Notes: generated from the sequence alone by a model not told the origin. DNA of 64,000 nt from Paralichthys olivaceus (GCF_024713975.1 NC_091100.1:13856001-13920000); one strand, 5' to 3'; counted from the stretch's first letter, positions 49,101 through 62,510 are shown. Made by a program: numbers and translations.

Positions 49101-50696
49101 TCTATTTGGTGATATCCAAAAAGATCTTTTAAAACCTCTACGATCATGAATAAGTGCAGAGTAATCATTACATAGTCAAAATTCCTCACTGAATTTCACT
49201 GCTGGGGGGGAAATATTACAATTCTTATTTAATGGCATAAATGAAAACAAACCATCTGTGTCTTGTCCTGTTGAATGAGCTCTAAATACTAAGTAATAAG
49301 TACCACAGAAAATGAGACTGAGACGGTTTGAGGGATAGATTTCTGGGCTTCTCAAATTTCTTCCTAGACTCAACAGCTTCACATTTGCTGTTCACAATTT
49401 CACTTAATTTATTTTCACTGGACATCTGCAACAGAAAACGATTTTAATTTTAAAATGCACTTTTAAATTAAAATATTGTAAAGACATGTCTGGATGCAAC
49501 AAATCTTACTTCAAGTAAAAAGGCCGTGGGCCTGTTGTCTGGACTCTAACAAAAGAAAAATAATACATAATATTAAAATATACTTAAACCTGGTTGAAGT
49601 GCTCATCAACTTTCTGATGCTTCTTCAGACAAATTCACTAATGATAAACAAAACGAAAAGTTCGTCTGCTTCTTTGTTTTTAATTAATTCAAAGAACATT
49701 AATGTGAGAAATTGCATAATTTTCGAAATAACAGGCCTTCATTAAACATCGAATATCTCGTTTGAAATATAATCCACAGGCCACGAGGCTTCAAATTCTG
49801 GTTCGATAAATACAGCTTTTACTAATTAAGATCTTTTTTAATTAATGATATATGTATACAGTATATAGCCTTAGCCCTGCATAACATAACGAAAATCTTG
49901 GCCTGTATTTTCAGTTTAGATTTTTACGTTTCAGGACACGGCTCTACTTCTGAGGAGAAAAAGACGCTCAAAAAGTCAGATCCCCCCCCTCCCCCTCTCA
50001 TTTCCAAACATTTAATCTCACAAAATGAAAAATAATGTTCAGGCCTGAATAGAATCTTTAATGTCCTATACTATTTAAAAACAAAAAGACAGAAAATAAT
50101 CTGTTGTTTTCTCCTTAACCGATTTTATACGATGGAACAAAGGCCTCAGATATTGCTGCTAAACTAAAATACTTAACTTAAATAATAAAATCTATTTTCA
50201 ATAATCTTCCTTTAAAATTCAACATAACAAAAATGATTTAACCGAAACGGAACCACTGTAATGAACCCTCAAGTGTAAAATACAACGAAATGTGGCATAT
50301 GGCCCGAAATTTTACAGGAACAATAAACACAACTAGAAATTCAAAAAGTTAGAGGCCTGTTTCTCTGCAAGTTGGCATTCGGTATATATGAGGCGATAGG
50401 AAATAAATAAATGTAAACTAATTATTAATGTTATTGCGAAAAAATATACGGAATATAAAGTAAATCAGAAGAATAAATGAGGCAGCTTTTAACAGCCTGA
50501 ATAACAATCAATCTAGGCCTGTATATACCGACTAATGATAATACCATGAATAAACTAAGATATAAACACATAACTATGATGTAAGAGAAACAAAATAAAA
50601 ATATGAACTACATTCATGCTTTGGTTAAATGAAAATTCTAATGTCATAATGATGGACACACAGTAAAAAGCACCTTGCCCTGTCTGACAGACAGAT

Positions 50697-50733
50697 ACAC
50701 ACACACACACACACACACAGACACACACACACA
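50697..50733. repeat. (CA)n microsatellite
   Basis: About 18 CA units with one CAGA interruption, 2.7 kb upstream of the sox10 start. Confidence 0.9.
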
Positions 50734-51445
50734 GACTCCCTGGGGGGCCATGCACATCCACAGCTGCTAACTCAACACATCTCCGTAAAACCACAGCTTC
50801 CTCCACATAAAGCCCTCTGGTCTGCACAAACCTAATAAACACAGCGCACAACAACACGCACATTTAAAAACACTTTCCTTCAAAGACAGCAGCATCGACC
50901 CCTGCGTATTGGTGCAATACAGACAAAATCACTCACTTCACCATGCAGGCCTCATGCCAGGGTCCCAGGGGTCGCTTTTGGGGGGTGCAGCATGTAGGTG
51001 CACACCTCCCCAACACACACTAACCCACCAACCCCCAAACACAGCCCCCTACCATCCAAGGCCCGAATCCAGGTGGTGCGGCGGAGTGTTTGGAGACAGA
51101 GAAGTGTCGCAGCAGAGAGATCCATGTGTCCTGTCTGCCGCAGAGGGTTTTCTATGTGTGCGCCACTGGTGTCTTTGCTCTGGACATAAGGGGAGAAAGA
51201 CGCACACATCTCTCTCTGTTATCAATTTTTTCCATGTTTGCAGCACAAAACTGCTTTTTGTTCCCCATTTTTTCATTTACGAGGGTTAATGGATAGAGGC
51301 TTGGGCGTTTGATCACATGTCTACAATTCACCTGAGATGGAGACAAAGAGAGCAAAGAGAGCGGAGAGAGAGGGAGAGAGCAGAGAGCCAGCCTCGACAT
51401 GAGAGGCAGCGCACACACAGGGGTTATTGTTGCATTCATTTTCTC

Positions 51446-51551
<106 letters not shown>

Positions 51552-52589
51552 TGCTGCTAAAGTCGACTCTTCCTTCCCATAAGGCCATGCTTCACAGGAC
51601 AGGCACTGATCATGGCCTACAAACAAATCGACCATTACGCGCAATGAAATAATAATAACAATCATATAGCTCTGACTGCAACACTCTCGTTTTACGTGGA
51701 CGAAAGGATTAAATGCGAGATTAATATTTGAAAGATAATGCTCATAACCAAATGTAAATAATGTAAATTGTGACTTGTTCATGACTTTGGTCTGAAGGAC
51801 TCTCACGGTTTATCTTTTAGTCTCCATCTTGATTTTTTCCAGTCTGCATGTCTTTCCACTGTTTAGTTTTTTCATTAAATAACAACTTGATCAGATTGGG
51901 ATTAATTATTGATAAATCAATTCTGTTATTGAGTGAGTGAGTTCTGATTCAAATATGATGTATAGCCCAATAAAAACTTGAACACATCAAACATATGACT
52001 AGAAAAATCTTATAAATAAATAAAAAATGTTTTTTGCAGCATAGTTTGGTGGGGTAGTGAGAATATCTCTTTTGGAAGGATTTTGATGCTTTTATAGATT
52101 ATTTCGTAGTCATAGCTGTGTGAAACATGGGAAATCCTGGTTTAAACATATTAATTTAGTATTAGTATACATTTAAAGGCATTATTGATCACTGGCCTGA
52201 ATTCAGCCCATCCCACACAGGCCCAGAGCTCAGGATTTATCTGCTGCACTTGTATCTTTTGCTTTTATAATGACGGTCTAATAAAAAGGTGGTTTTATTA
52301 GATCTTTAACAGACAAAGAGTGTAACTAAAAACTGTGAGCTTTATTTCCTGCATCCAACTGATTTTATTTTTTTTTACAGGAACGTGACCACATGAGGCA
52401 ACGACTCTCCTCCTGATTGTTTATTTGTTTGATATAACATGTCAACACGTCCAACAGACCTGGCCCTGTCCTGCCTCTAAATGGACGCACTGTGGACTCA
52501 TTTAAAACCACTCCGATGGTAAAATCTCACCTCTTCTCTGCTGGATATGTCGCAATGACGGACGGGACGGGCATTAGCCAGCGTGTCCG

Positions 52590-52650
52590 CGTGCCGTCCA
52601 ATCGGGGGGCTGCGGGGATAATTAGCGGACCAATGGCGGCGCTGCGTGTC
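52590..52650 (+). promoter_or_regulatory. Proposed sox10 promoter with two CCAAT boxes and a YY1-like site
   Basis: CCAAT at 52598-52602 and at 52630-52634 are 32 bp apart, with the second merging into CAATGGCGGC (YY1-type ATGGCGG core). TAATTAG lies between them at about 52618. The DNA is GC-rich and TATA-less. A transcribed exon ending at donor TTG/GTAAGT (52847) follows. This fits an NF-Y-type promoter. Confidence 0.5.
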
Positions 52651-52699
52651 GCTGGGGTGGGCGGGGCGGACGGTGTGCTGGAATGCTGCCTCTCTGGGA

Positions 52700-53415
52700 A
52701 TGTTTTCCACTTTCAATCACTTTTTTTTTCTCCCGGTCCTTCTCACAAGGCGCTCTTTAAGCTCCGCTGTTGCCACACAGAGCAGCCATTCATCGGCTCC
52801 ACAGTCGGCCACACACTCCCATGTTGAACCACTGGACATCTAAATTGGTAAGTTATGTAATATTTTTTCTGAAAAACCAAAAAATCATATGATAAAAGGG
52901 GATATTTCATATCAGTGTTTATAAGCCGGCTGATTATTTTCTATTTTTGTATTAGAAGAATTGGGCAAATATTCTGGAATTATCATTATTATTATGATTA
53001 TTATTATAAAGATTGTTGTTACTATTATTATTATTATTATTATTGGTTAGAGAGGCTGCACATGTCGCGTTTGGTCCGCTAAACTTTCAACCTGTTTACC
53101 TTAGAATAAACCGAGGTTATAGATTCCTAACAAAAACTAAAATTATAATTAACTTGTGGTCTGGACGAAAGTTGATTCTCTTACACTGCATTTTATTTTT
53201 AGGTGTAGCTGTTTTCGCGGAGAAGGATTTCCAGCCGACGGTGGAGAGGATTTGGACACTTTTACGCAGCAGTATGACTTTGCCTGAGAAGAGTCAGCAA
53301 TAACTGGATCGCCGAAGACTCCAAATATCTCGAAAAATATTGAATCCCCTTCTTAAATATTATTTAACATTCAAGGGTTGTCTTGTCATTAGCTGCAAAT
53401 AAAGAAATAATAATA
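52700..53415 (+). other. sox10 5' UTR with one intron
   Basis: A noncoding exon appears to end at 52847 (donor GTAAGT). The next acceptor, TTTTATTTTTAG, ends at 53202, and the exon from 53203 runs into the coding start at 53416. The intron carries an ATT-rich repeat at 52981-53045. The transcription start is not fixed. Confidence 0.5.
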
Positions 53416-55478
53416 ATGTCGGGCGAGGAGCACAGCCTGTCCGAGGCGGAGCTGAGTCCCGGAGCGTCAGACGACGGTCACTCACTGTCACCGACTCAAC
53501 CCGGAGCGCCGCCGGGCCAGGGCTCACCTCTGACCGTGCCGCCGCAGCAGCTCGCCGCGCTCTGCGGTGCGGACGGCAGCGAGGACGACGGAGGCACATC
53601 CAGAGGCAAGTCGGAGGAAGAGGACGATCGCTTCCCGATCGGTATCAGAGAGGCGGTGAGTCAGGTGCTGGACGGATATGACTGGACACTTGTGCCCATG
53701 CCGGTGCGCGTAAACAACGGGAACAAAGCAAAGCCCCACGTCAAGAGGCCCATGAACGCCTTCATGGTGTGGGCGCAGGCAGCAAGGAGGAAACTGGCCG
53801 ATCAGTACCCCCACCTGCACAACGCCGAGCTCAGCAAGACCCTCGGCAAACTGTGGAGGTCTGTATGGAGAGGCTGTCCCACAAGAACAGTGTGGCTATA
53901 CAGTGGCACATTTCCTGTGCAGCCTGTGCGTAAGGCCAATGAAGGGATGTGCTGAGGGGTCACACTCAAACATGTGGACCCCGCTTCAATATGTATATAT
54001 TGAAATTAAATGTAAAAGTCTGCAATTTGTGATCTCAATGTGGTTATTCCTGGTGTTTTTTATGTAGTGGTCCTTAAAGATATTTGACACACGTGCACTC
54101 AAAACTTATGCAAAGATGCATATAGTGTCCTTCACCATCCCACTATTCATCCATTACGCACAGGATTGATAGCTGCACAGTTTTTTAGACATATTCAAAT
54201 AAAATACTTTTCCATTAACCCAGAAGGCCAATAAGACTAAATCAGTCCTTGTTGTTTTTTTTCTCCCCCCAGGCTGCTGAACGAGAGCGACAAGAGGCCA
54301 TTCATCGAGGAGGCGGAGAGGCTGAGGAAACAGCACAAGAAGGACTACCCGGAGTACAAGTACCAGCCCCGGAGACGCAAAAACGGCAAACTAACGACCA
54401 GTGAGTCTGATAGTCAGGGGGAAGGGGAGGCCAGCCACTCCCAGTCTCACTACAAGACCCTGCATCTGGAGCACAATGGCGGGGCTGGTTCTCCCCTGGG
54501 TGACCTGCACCACCACCACCATCACCACCACCATCCTGCTGGTAGGTGGCTCTGCACACATGATTTATGTTCTGAACTTTCGAGAGACGTTTGTTCAAGA
54601 GGAATGGTGAAAGAATTTGAGCCACAATTCCTCGATATAAAACTTGATGTCAAAGTTCACCTGAACATGTTTTCCCTTCTCCTCTCTCCCCTATAGGCCA
54701 CAGCCCACCCACGCCCCCCACCACCCCAAAGACAGAGCTCCAGTCTGGAAAACTGTCAGATGCTAAGAGGGATGGGGCAGCGGGAGCAGCCGGAGGATCA
54801 GGGGGGTCTAGAGGAGCCCTCGGGGTGGGAGCTGAAGGTACATCCGGTGGTCCCTCATCATCAGGAGCTAAACCCCACATCGACTTTGGCACCATGGACA
54901 TCGGCGAGATCAGCCATGAGGTGATGTCCAACATCGAGCCATTTGATGTCAATGAGTTTGACCAGTACCTCCCTCCAAACGGCCACCCGCAAAGTGGAAC
55001 CGGGGCCCCTGCAGCCGGCTCCTCTGCCTCGTCTTATGCCTACGCCTTGGCCGCCGCTAGTGGGCACTCCGCCTGGCTGTCCAAGCAGCAGCAACAGCCT
55101 CAGGCCTCTCCATCTTCCTCCGACCCCTCCAAGGCCCAGATCAAGAGCGAGTCAGCGTCTGGGAGCCACTATGCCGAGGCCTCGTCCTCTCCCTCCTCGG
55201 GCACCCATGTCACCTACACGCCGCTCAGCCTCCCCCACTACGGCTCCGCCTTCCCCTCGCTGGCCTCTAGGGCTCAGTTTGAGTACGGAGAGCATCAGGC
55301 CCCAGGGGCGTACTATGCCCACTCCAGCCAGGCCCCAGGGCTGTACTCAGCCTTCTCCTACATGGGCCCTACACAGAGGCCTCTGTACACTACCATAGGA
55401 GACCCCTCCAGCGTGGCCCCCTCCCACAGCCCCACACACTGGGAGCAGCCTGTTTACACCACACTCACAAGACCTTGA
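53416..55478 (+). CDS. sox10: SoxE HMG-box transcription factor Sox10 (3 coding exons)
   Basis: Sox10 directs neural-crest, melanocyte and glial fates from the nucleus. Coding exons are 53416-53858, 54273-54541 and 54697-55478, giving 497 aa, all GT-AG with matching phases. The start [10 protein letters not shown] matches fish Sox10; the frame is open upstream but has no homology. The dimerisation domain is at about 68-102 ([18 protein letters not shown]), followed by the HMG box at about 107-178 ([18 protein letters not shown]), which is split after Arg148 at the conserved SoxE intron site. The PRRRK nuclear-localisation segment follows. Exon 2 ends with nine His codons. Exon 3 has the K2 region ([12 protein letters not shown]), a SUMO-type IKSE site and the transactivation tail ending [14 protein letters not shown], closer to SOX10 than to SOX8 or SOX9. 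Teleosts may have two sox10 copies, and which one this is cannot be told. Confidence 0.97.
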
Positions 55479-56411
55479 GGGAGACCAGCTGAGCAGAGGG
55501 AAATATGGGAAGCGTGTGAGTGGATCTGTGTGACTGTGTGTGTGAATATGTGAGTGTGTGATTGCCTGTGTGTGTGTGTGTCCATGCCATATTGATGTTA
55601 TATTAGAGGTTTTTACTTTTTTAGCCAATATAATGCAAGACGCATCCACGGGGCCTTACATCGTTAAAAAAAACAAAAAAACTCACACAATATTAAGTGT
55701 GAGTCATGGGTCAACAGCCAATCAAAAAATAAATAAACCTTTAACAAATGTGTGCCATCATGAATATATAGGTTGGGATGTACAGCAAGCGTGAATACAA
55801 GAGTTTAGACGAGTGAGAGAGACACTGAGAAAGGACAGATGTCGACAAGTGACTCGGATTTGACCCGGACATGCTGGGTTTAGACTGACGTAATCAGACT
55901 TTATTAACCAAACTAAAGGATGTGTTTGATGTTATTGTGTTATTTTATATGAGTAGTAAGTATATTGTCATTGTTGATATCCTATAGGGTGTAACTTTAT
56001 TGTGACTGATTTGATATGACACTCACACATCTGCACCACTGCTTTGGGAAGAAAAAAAAGACGCATGCTTTGTTCCAATAGGATGTTCCCTGGTGTTTTG
56101 TTGTACGTGGCCAGAAAAGGATATAGTTGCAACCTTCTCTCTTTTTGTAGATATAGCACAGTCTGCATCTCTGTCCTTTCTTTACATGGACGTCACTGAA
56201 CTGAACAATTAGGCATTTAAGGGGAAAAATATAGGAAAACGAGAGGGAAAGAGAGCTCTTAAAGACGTATTTCAGCTTAATGCTCAGTCTTGGGCACTTA
56301 CCTCAATTCTATTAATTTTGTGCCAGTAGCAAAGGATGAGTACAACCACGGATACCTGATTGACTGAAGCTGTTCAAAATTTCAGAACGTTAAGCCTCCA
56401 CTTCAGCCTCT

Positions 56412-56446
<35 letters not shown>

Positions 56447-56447
56447 G
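56412..56447. repeat. (ATT)n microsatellite in the sox10 3' UTR
   Basis: Twelve ATT units, located between the sox10 stop and its proposed polyadenylation signal. Confidence 0.9.
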
Positions 56448-56911
56448 CTTTTAAAGTGCCTATAACATTTTTTGCTAACTCACATCTGGTTGAGTCAATA
56501 ACTGAGTTAAAATCTATAAGTCTCAGCCAAACCTCTCGAGATAATTGGCCAGCTTTGGGACCTACTTAAGGATTAGAATCACATGTACGAGCGTTGTGCG
56601 CTGCATGTAGGCCAAAAGCATGTTTGCTTCCTCACAAACAGCCCTCTTCCTCTTCAGCAATGTGAATAATGGTCATTACCACAAGCTTCACCTTTTATTA
56701 AGTGATGCATACTTTTATCATTTTATACTGACCCTCTTACCATTGTAGTTATCATTTTTATGTAAGTAATAATGCATCGTGTGTCACACCTTTGCTTCTT
56801 CCATTTTGTATAATTCTGGATAGTTTTGTAAAGTGTTTGCTATACATTCACTTGAGTATTTTTTTGCTTCCTTACAAGAAAAGCAATGTTGAAATATTAT
56901 TGTTGTCATTT

Positions 56912-56917
56912 ATTAAA
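56912..56917 (+). terminator. Candidate polyadenylation signal of sox10
   Basis: ATTAAA lies in an AT-rich stretch followed by an A-run, about 1.43 kb after the stop. An earlier AATAAA occurs at about 55730. Long 3' UTRs are usual for SoxE genes. Confidence 0.4.
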
Positions 56918-58082
56918 TCAATTTATTTATAAAAAAAAGAAAACATCCAGTCTATGCTTGTTATTTTTCAGTGCTGGTTGTGGAGATAACACAAGGTGCA
57001 GATAGAAGCGACGGGTGAAAAGAAACAACATTAAAAACATGTTGCTGACGTGTGAACTGTAATAACAACACAATCAGAGCCCCACCAAAGCTAAGCTGTT
57101 TAGTGTGTTTGTGTGTTGTAGGCTAAAATTGACTACTAATTCCCCACATTTAATCGGCTGGGGACTGCGTGTTACTGACGAAGACAAAGAAAGCCATTCA
57201 GTGAGGCAGAGGGACATAACGAGAGAGAAGGGGTGGGTGTAAAGAGCCAGAGGCAAGGCCAATTTCAGCTCAGTAACCAGCACACACTCAGACTTTTGTA
57301 CACGGCTCTGCCTCCTCTCCACCTGAGGCTTCCTCCACACTCAACCATAGCTAAAACACAAGTCAGAGGGCATCTGAAATCAAAATGTCAAGTTCATGTG
57401 CTTTAGTTGTGTCTGAGGGGGATGTAGAACAGAGATAATGGTGGCGGCACTGATGTGTCACAGTAAGAGATGTGTGAGGGAAAGAGGAAATATTTTCAGG
57501 GCAGGGAGAAATGTAGATTATTAATGGAAGAAAAAACATAAAACAACATTCAGTGCAGAGTTAATAGCTAAAAAATGTAAAACATCGAAGCTCTTAAAGT
57601 CACAGAACTAATTCAGTATACATTTTGCGGGTGACCCACAGACACAAATCTTTTTCATCAAAAATGTTTCAACAATTGAAAAAAAAAAGTGAAAAATTTG
57701 CCTGTGACTGATTTAAGTTTCAGCTCCATCTTGGCAACATGACAATATGTTTTTCAGAGAAGTACATTTGTAGATTTTCACTCTGCCCTTCTTTGTTGTG
57801 TAATAAAATTTGCAATGAAGTATTTAAATTTGATGCTACAACACATTATTTCACTTCCAAAACATCGTTCTTTTTATTCAACGAGCTATGTCTTCATTTC
57901 TTAAATAGAAAGGTATGCATTGACCGTTGGCCTACTGCAACATATTGGTGCATCAATATAAATAATAATCCAATAAAAAAATAATAGTATGACACTCGAG
58001 AGAGAGACCATTATTCATTCTATTTACTTCTCATTGTAATGCTTTTAAATTTTGCTGGTGAAGTATTTAGTAAAGTAATTCT

Positions 58083-58112
58083 GCAGTTCTTGATAAAGCA
58101 GTTCTTGATAAA
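58083..58112. repeat. Tandem duplication, 15-bp unit
   Basis: GCAGTTCTTGATAAA occurs twice head to tail. Confidence 0.85.
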
Positions 58113-58193
58113 GTAAGTCATTCTTCATACAAAGCTCCCAAGTATTTAGCATTTACAAATTTCTCAAATGTGAGGATTTGCTGCTTTCTTACT

Positions 58194-58240
58194 AATCTAT
58201 CTAATTTAATACCTAATTTAATCTATCTAATTTAATACCT
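58194..58240. repeat. Tandem duplication, 26-bp period
   Basis: The 21-mer that starts AATCTATCTAATTTAATACC occurs at 58194 and again at 58220 without mismatch. Confidence 0.85.
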
Positions 58241-58589
58241 TTGAGTTTTAACTTGTCGGTTTAAAAAAAACATTATTAGAAAAATGTCACTTTTTTATAA
58301 TGAATTTAAAAAATGTAGAAAAGTAGACTAATTTGAAATGAATCCTACCATATCAGTAATAATGAGTTAATGATAAAATATATAATAGTAGGTGTCACTC
58401 ACAGGAGCATTTTCCTGCTCTGAGTACTTTTACTTTTAAGACTTTAAATGAATCTTCCTGGTTGTACACATCATGTTACTCAACATTTTTAAACATCGTA
58501 AAGTGTAATGATCATTTATGTGTAATGAAGTAAAAGACAGAAAAGACAGAAAAATCTTTTATGACTTAAAAAAAACGGAGCCTGGGGGA

Positions 58590-58721
58590 GCTGTGTGTTT
58601 CCAGGTCTGACTCCAGACCATGTGGTGGCGGTAGAGCGCCTACATTCATATATGGGACGAAAAAGACGCTCTTCCTGCGGCGCCAAACACACGGAGCTTC
58701 AGAACGTCTCCAGCAGCTCAG
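58590..58721 (+). other. Candidate noncoding first exon of rnaseh2a
   Basis: This CpG-containing, GC-richer stretch ends with a donor (CTCAG then GTAGGA at 58721/58722). The coding exon of rnaseh2a is preceded by an acceptor (CCTCTCCCAGCAG) ending 2-5 bp before the ATG. Joining the two would give a 5' UTR with one intron. Its left end is uncertain. Confidence 0.4.
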
Positions 58722-59499
58722 GTAGGAAACTGGTTAGTTCGGCTTTAAATGACACGTGCGAGCTCAATATAAACCTGGGACGACCTGAACTCACCATGCA
58801 CACCACCAACACCTGCGTCCTCATGGTAGAAAAAGGCCAGTCTCTGTAGTTCGAGCCCCATTAACACTGTGTAGCACTTAGCTACAACATGACAACACAG
58901 GGTACTAGCTACACAAAATACTTGTGTGTGTTGTCAGTCCTGTGTGCAGTGACACGACAGGGAGCTGGAAACACGACAGGCGCCTTGTGTCGGTGTTGAA
59001 CACGCTTTAATTCAAATGTCAGGTTTGCTGAGTTTGGAAGAAGACATCACAATTTAAAACACAAACCTTCAGACGTCAATACACCGTCACGTACATGACG
59101 TGCTCAGACTCCACCCACACAATGTGACAAAGAATAATAATAACAGGTGATCGGGTCATGGTAGTGTGAGAGCTTCTACTATCAGACCTCTAAACTCTAC
59201 CCATTCATCATAAGTCTGATATGGTGACTTGTGTATTCACTTCATTTTTAGTGTATTATCAAATCTGTGCAATAACAAATAAGTAGCCGCTCTTCTAGTT
59301 GTCTGGCATTTATTGGTTGTGTGTTTCTTGGTTTGTGTCTTTGCTGGATTGCAAACCTGCTTTTTTTTTTTCCATTTGCACTGTTTTTCATAAGTTACAC
59401 CTGTACTTTCATGATACTGCTTTGTACAGTGACAGTTATTGCTTTCTATTCTATTCTGTTCCATTCTATCAAAGCTTGTGGTTTCCTCTCCCAGCAGTC

Positions 59500-62400
59500 A
59501 TGGATCTCGGCCCCTTTGAAACAGACAACTCTGTCAGCTGCCGGCTGGCTTCTCAGATCCCTGATGTCTGCAAGACGGAGGACTGTTGTCTGGGCATTGA
59601 TGAGGCAGGCAGGGGGCCTGTGCTGGGTATGTTCTGATATTTTGTGTAGCTGTAACTACACACTGAGGCATGTGGCGCACACACTTATGTTTTTTTATGT
59701 TTTTGTGATCCAGGCCCCATGGTGTATGGAATATGTTTCTGTCCAGTTTCCAAAAAGAAGGAGCTGAAGGACTCGAAAGTGGCAGGTAGGTCATCCTGTT
59801 CCCCTGCCTTTGTTTATTTTAAAAGGACGGTGCACTGAAGGACTTAATTTTTTCAATTAATTTAGCCTGTTCACCATTCACCAGTATTTGTTAATGACCG
59901 TAGATTAAAGGTTTCATTTGCATATCAATATGCATACTGAATACTGCATTATTTATTCCTTGGCATATTGGTAAATAAAATATCAGTGCTATCCTGTGAT
60001 AGATTCAAAGACCCTCTCAGAGGCAGAAAGAGAAAACCTTTTCCAAAAACTGGATGAAGCCAGAAGTTATGTGGGCTGGGCGCTGCAGATTCTCTCCCCC
60101 AACACCATCTCTACCAGCATGTTACAGAGGTAGGTGACATGTGTCACATGTGACTATGTGCAACCTTTTTTACTTTGTCAAAATTATTATTGTTACTTTT
60201 TATATATCCTTATCTTTATATTGTATGTTCACTTATTTATTACTGTTATTATTTTTGCTATCCCTTTTCCTGCTGTAACAGGCAGATTTCCCCATTGTAG
60301 GACTAATAAAGGATTATCTTAACTTAAATTCACACTCGCTAACCTGATCTTTGCTTTTGCTTAAAGGACAAAATACAACCTGAATGCTCTTTCACATGAT
60401 ACAGCGATTGGTCTAGTACAGTATGCCTTGGACAGTGGAGTACAGCTCAAAGAGGTAAAGATGTGATTTACATGAGTATAATTGTGTTCATCTAATATTA
60501 AATGTTGTAAAGTGTAGGTTATATATTTTCTGATGTGTCTATATAGACAACTTGTGTTTTAATGTAGGCATTTCCAGCCATATAGAGCCCTTTTTTGCAT
60601 CTTTATTCAGGACATTAAAAGGCAATAAATCACCTTTCATGCAGTTTCACAATGTTCCAGACTGCTTATTACAGGCTGCCTTGATGATTGTCCTCAGTAA
60701 ATAATAAATCCTAATGTTAAATAGATTTTTACTAATCCACAGGGCCACAAGGTCTTGTATCGGTTTTTCTCCTTGCTTTTTCCTTCTCTCCTCACTCTGA
60801 TCTGTTCTGCCTTCTTCTTCTGTGTGCTGTTCTGCAGGTTTATGTGGACACAGTTGGCCCAGCAGATAAATATGAGGCAAAACTCTCCCAGCGGTTCCCG
60901 GGTATCGAGGTGACTGTTAGGCCAAAAGCTGACTCCCTCTTCCCCATTGTCAGTGCTGCAAGTATCTGTGCAAAGGTTAGTGAAGATCATCAAGAGGCCA
61001 TCAAATCTGCTTTCCTCTTTCTCATTCACTTGTTATATATTCCTGTTTGCCGTCTCCTAGACCTTTATTTCCTTATTTCCTTTTTCTGAACCTCACAGCT
61101 CACAAATGTTTGAATCTCCTCTTTCCTCTGTATTATTGTATCTTTATTAAAAGGAGTTGATGTTACGACACATACAAAATGATTGGTTCATTTCACACCT
61201 GTTTCACTTTTGAAATAAGGGAAGAAAATTACGACGATTTAAGTGTAAAACTTTCATGTATCCACACTGAAACTGGGAGGCAATGTGAACAGTGGTCTCT
61301 GTTGTTCAACACTACGGATGGTGAGATTCACAGATTCACATAAATGAGCAGAAATAAAAGTTCCAGTGTCTGAAAAAGTGTATCTGTAAAATCCTGCTTA
61401 TTTTTATTTAACTTTTAAGAAGCCCTAAGTCTTTATTGTTTGTAGATGTGATAATAAATTAGTGACCTATTTCTATTGAGATTGATTCCTCCTCTCTAAC
61501 CTGTCCCACTCAACTAATGGCAAATTGTGGAGTGGCAAGGGGCTTTTGTAGCTGCTTTTTTCAGTTTAGTGCAGATTGAATAATGAGCAACAGTGAATAA
61601 TGTTATGGTTATAATGACTGTATGGATTTCCGTGGCCCTAATTAAAGTCCATATTTTAGGATCTGTTCAGATTTGTTCTCCGGCTTCACTTATGTTGTGT
61701 GATCTTCTTCAGGTTGCCAGGGATCGTGTTGTAAAAGGCTGGAACTTTGCAGAGGACATGGGAGAGGTGGACACAGATTATGGCTCAGGATACCCAAATG
61801 GTAACAGACATAAAGATAGCCATGTTGGAAAAACTGTTCAAATATACTGAATAAAATCAGCATTTGACTCTTTATCTATTACCAGTCTGTCATTCATAAC
61901 ACGACCTAAACAAGGCTACAACAGCTGTTTATCGATGCATGTTGAAACTGTTTGTATTAAACTGTCACTGAGACCAAATTTTTACCATTTCAGACCCCAA
62001 GACTAAAGCGTGGCTGCTGAAGCACCTGGACCCAGTGTTTGGTTACCCTCAGTTTGTTCGATTTAGCTGGAGCACGGCCCAAACCCTGATGGACAGCAAA
62101 GCAGTGACTGTCCACTGGTAAAAACCTTTGTACTCAGTATTGTCCAAAGTCTTTTTATGTGTAACTGATTTAGGGAGGGTACTTACTTATTCACATGACT
62201 GTAAAATATGCTTCCATGTGTTTAAGATGTGAAAACCACAACCAGTTGGATTTCCTCGCTTAATGTCTGTGCAAATCATTTGACCCCAGGAAATGAGCTC
62301 TAACCACAGTGTACAAATCAGTCTTGTTTTGTTAAATCTGTCCTCAGGGATGATGATGAGGAGGATGGGGAGAAGGCAGCGCAGCGACAACACAACAAGT

Positions 62401-62510
62401 CCATGTTATCCTACTTTAGTGCTTCAGCTGGAGGTAACGACCAAAACCCAACCCACCAGACACACCGCTTCCTCACTGAGCGCAGACTGAAAAGCCTCTG
62501 CACACTCTGA
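59500..62510 (+). CDS. rnaseh2a: Ribonuclease H2 catalytic subunit A (8 coding exons)
   Basis: RNase H2A, with subunits B and C, cuts the RNA strand of RNA-DNA hybrids and removes single ribonucleotides from nuclear DNA. Coding exons: 59500-59626, 59714-59785, 60003-60129, 60367-60454, 60838-60975, 61713-61800, 61994-62117, 62348-62510. All are GT-AG and in phase, giving 308 aa (human 299). The catalytic signature DEAGRG gives D34 and E35; the other acidic residues fall at D142 (VDTVG) and D170 (KADSLFP), one later than in human because of a one-residue insertion. [53 protein letters not shown] and FVRFSW are all family blocks. The C-terminus is acidic and then carries SMLSYF, comparable with ITSYF in human. 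It converges with the gene at 63693-63932. Confidence 0.96.

Larger units (their letters stand above)
55479..59499. other. sox10 3' UTR and intergenic DNA up to rnaseh2a
   Basis: From 55479 to about 56930 is probably sox10 3' UTR. The rest is AT-rich DNA without recognised exons apart from the proposed rnaseh2a first exon. Short tandem duplications lie at 58083-58112 (15-bp unit) and 58194-58240 (26-bp period). Confidence 0.5.

Noticed and set aside
53859-53955. Continuation of the sox10 first exon frame to a stop at 53955
   Set aside because: It is intron read-through. The conserved SoxE splice site lies after base 53858 and the HMG box resumes exactly at 54273.
58840-58870. GTTCGAGCC, tRNA T-loop-like
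   Set aside because: No acceptor stem, D-loop or anticodon arm can be drawn around it.
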